5,344 nt of DNA from assembly GCA_002327845.1 (NCBI GenBank), contig DCUP01000001.1:1-5344 (forward strand). The letters run 5' to 3'. The notes under the pieces were generated by a model, which searched no databases, was not told the DNA's origin, and saw nothing but the letters and a program-made list of their open reading frames with translations. Positions 4,337-5,344 of this stretch are shown here, piece after piece. Numbering within the stretch: position 1 is the stretch's first letter; each line of letters starts with the position of its first letter. The position numbers were made by a program, and so were the translations under genes. This stretch comes from Patescibacteria group bacterium UBA2211 (GTDB taxonomy: Bacteria > Patescibacteriota > Minisyncoccia > Minisyncoccales > Minisyncoccaceae).

Positions 4337-5338
4337 ATGAAAATAGGAATAGACTTAGGTACTAAAAATTCTCTTGTATTCATTCCCGATAAAGGAGTTG
4401 TTTTAAACGAGCCATCAGTGGTAGCTGTTTCTGTAACTGAGAATAGAATTTTGGCTGTCGGACAGGCTGCTAAAGAAATGATTGGAAGGACCCCTGAAGA
4501 AATTCAGGTTTTTAGACCATTAAAAGATGGAGTGATTGCTGATTATAGAATTACTCAGGCAATGCTTAGGCATTTTATCGCCAAGGTTAATTCTGGATTT
4601 TTTAAGTTTATCAAACCAGAATTATTAATTGGAGTTCCAGCGGGAATTACTTCAACAGAAAAAAGAGCCGTGATTGAGGCTGGAATTTTAGCCGGAGCAA
4701 AAGAAGTGTTTGTTGCCAAGGAGCCAATTCTTTCAGCTATTGGAGCGGGTATACCAATTAATTCTTCATCGGGTCATTTAATTATTGATATTGGAGGTGG
4801 AACGGCTGAGGTAGCTGTTATTTCTCTTGGTGGAATTGTTTGTTCTCATTCTTTAAGAGTGGCAGGCGACGAGCTAGATATTGCTGTTGCTGAATATATT
4901 AAAAACAAACATAACTTGGCCATTGGAGAACAGACTGCTGAAGATATTAAAATAAAGATTGGAACAGCTCTACCAGAAAAGGAGCCGAAATATCTTGAAA
5001 TCAGGGGCAGAGATTTAATTACTGGATTACCAAAGAATATTAGAATTTCTTCAAATGAAATTTGCGAAGCTATTGCTGACCCCCTAGCAGAAATAATTCA
5101 ATGCGTTAAAAATGTATTAAGAGAAACTCCGCCAGAATTATCGGCTGATATTATGGATAAAGGAATGGTAGTAGCTGGAGGAGGTGCTTGCTTAAGAAAT
5201 ATCGCAGCTCTATTATCTAAAACAACTGGAGTTCCTTGTTTCGTTGCTGACGACCCATTAAGTTGTGTAGCTAAGGGGACTGGTGCGGTTTTAGATAATC
5301 TTGATTTATACAAGAAAAGTATAATGGCTAAAAAATAA
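4337..5338 (+). CDS. mreB: Rod shape-determining protein MreB
   Basis: A 333-residue bacterial actin homologue, the usual MreB length. MreB polymerises with ATP into membrane-bound filaments that direct the elongation-phase peptidoglycan machinery. All nucleotide-binding motifs are present: phosphate-1 'IGIDLGTKNSLV' (3-14), 'FRPLKDGVIADYRITQAMLRHFI' (59-81), 'AKEPILSAIGAGIP' (127-140) with the probable catalytic E129, phosphate-2 DIGGGTAEVAVISLGG (151-166), and the adenosine loop VVAGGGACLRNI (278-289). There is no N-terminal amphipathic helix like that of E. coli; the protein starts straight at the first strand. The surface loop 'NSGFFKFIKPE' (85-95) carries F88, F89 and F91 and is a good candidate for the membrane-insertion loop. 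The frame stays open upstream to an ATG at 4190, but that part is antisense to the PEGA gene and lies upstream of the promoter, so the start is set at 4337. An ATG follows three bases after the stop. Confidence 0.95.
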   Translation: MKIGIDLGTKNSLVFIPDKGVVLNEPSVVAVSVTENRILAVGQAAKEMIGRTPEEIQVFRPLKDGVIADYRITQAMLRHFIAKVNSGFFKFIKPELLIGVPAGITSTEKRAVIEAGILAGAKEVFVAKEPILSAIGAGIPINSSSGHLIIDIGGGTAEVAVISLGGIVCSHSLRVAGDELDIAVAEYIKNKHNLAIGEQTAEDIKIKIGTALPEKEPKYLEIRGRDLITGLPKNIRISSNEICEAIADPLAEIIQCVKNVLRETPPELSADIMDKGMVVAGGGACLRNIAALLSKTTGVPCFVADDPLSCVAKGTGAVLDNLDLYKKSIMAKK

Positions 5339-5341
5339 TAT

Positions 5342-5344
5342 ATG
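5342..5344 (+). other. Possible start codon of the next gene, cut by the window edge
   Basis: The last three bases are ATG, three bases after the mreB stop TAA (5336-5338). mreB is often followed by mreC in bacteria, so a tightly coupled downstream mre gene is plausible. Only the codon itself is visible, with no Shine-Dalgarno sequence, so neither the gene nor its identity can be confirmed here. Confidence 0.25.

Noticed and set aside
5098..5313. Minus-strand open frame of 71 codons opposite mreB
   Set aside because: It covers the conserved adenosine-binding part of MreB on the other strand and is a shadow frame.
1..5344. CRISPR array, tRNA/rRNA, riboswitch, insertion sequence, attachment site or defence system
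   Set aside because: No regularly spaced repeats, no cloverleaf or rRNA-like sequence, no transposase or integrase and no defence-protein motifs were seen on either strand.

Overview
The window looks like ordinary chromosome of a streamlined, AT-rich bacterium. The best guess is Candidatus Patescibacteria (CPR), Parcubacteria-like. This is inferred from the low GC content, short intergenic gaps, a PEGA-domain protein with a YSQGYRFD juxtamembrane motif and a beta-propeller-like tail, a small anchored protein with a 'W-x-x-Y-x-N-x-x-x-G-F-x-x-K-x-P' motif, and a compact MreB. The standard genetic code fits: no gene needs UGA as a sense codon. All six visible stop codons are TAA or TAG. No mobile element, CRISPR array, tRNA or rRNA was seen.

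Layout. Positions 2-148 hold the C-terminal end of an unidentified gene, closed by a very strong hairpin terminator (150-179). Next is a Nudix-fold protein with a degraded catalytic box (255-755, +), with its own promoter and the only clear Shine-Dalgarno sequence in the window. Convergent to it is a GT4 glycosyltransferase (794-1942, -). Divergent from that, across a 206-base gap with two outward promoters, is a membrane-anchored extracytoplasmic protein of unknown function (2149-2910, +). It converges, with 3 bases between stop codons, on the PEGA/propeller protein (2914 to 4266 or 4275, -). The PEGA gene is divergent from mreB (4337-5338, +). An ATG three bases after the mreB stop may begin the next gene. 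No gene-free stretch exceeds 300 bases.

Function. Four of the five complete genes touch the envelope or cell shape (glycan synthesis, an anchored extracytoplasmic protein, an anchored PEGA protein, MreB), but they do not form one operon. Each complete gene appears to have its own promoter. I see no convincing new defence or biosynthetic system. The most interesting signals are regulatory. The mreB and PEGA genes appear to be driven by back-to-back promoters sharing one -35 heptamer (TTGCCAA), both giving nearly leaderless mRNAs. The convergent 2149/PEGA pair appears to end transcription inside each other's coding sequence. All promoter, terminator and leaderless calls were read by eye and are untested.
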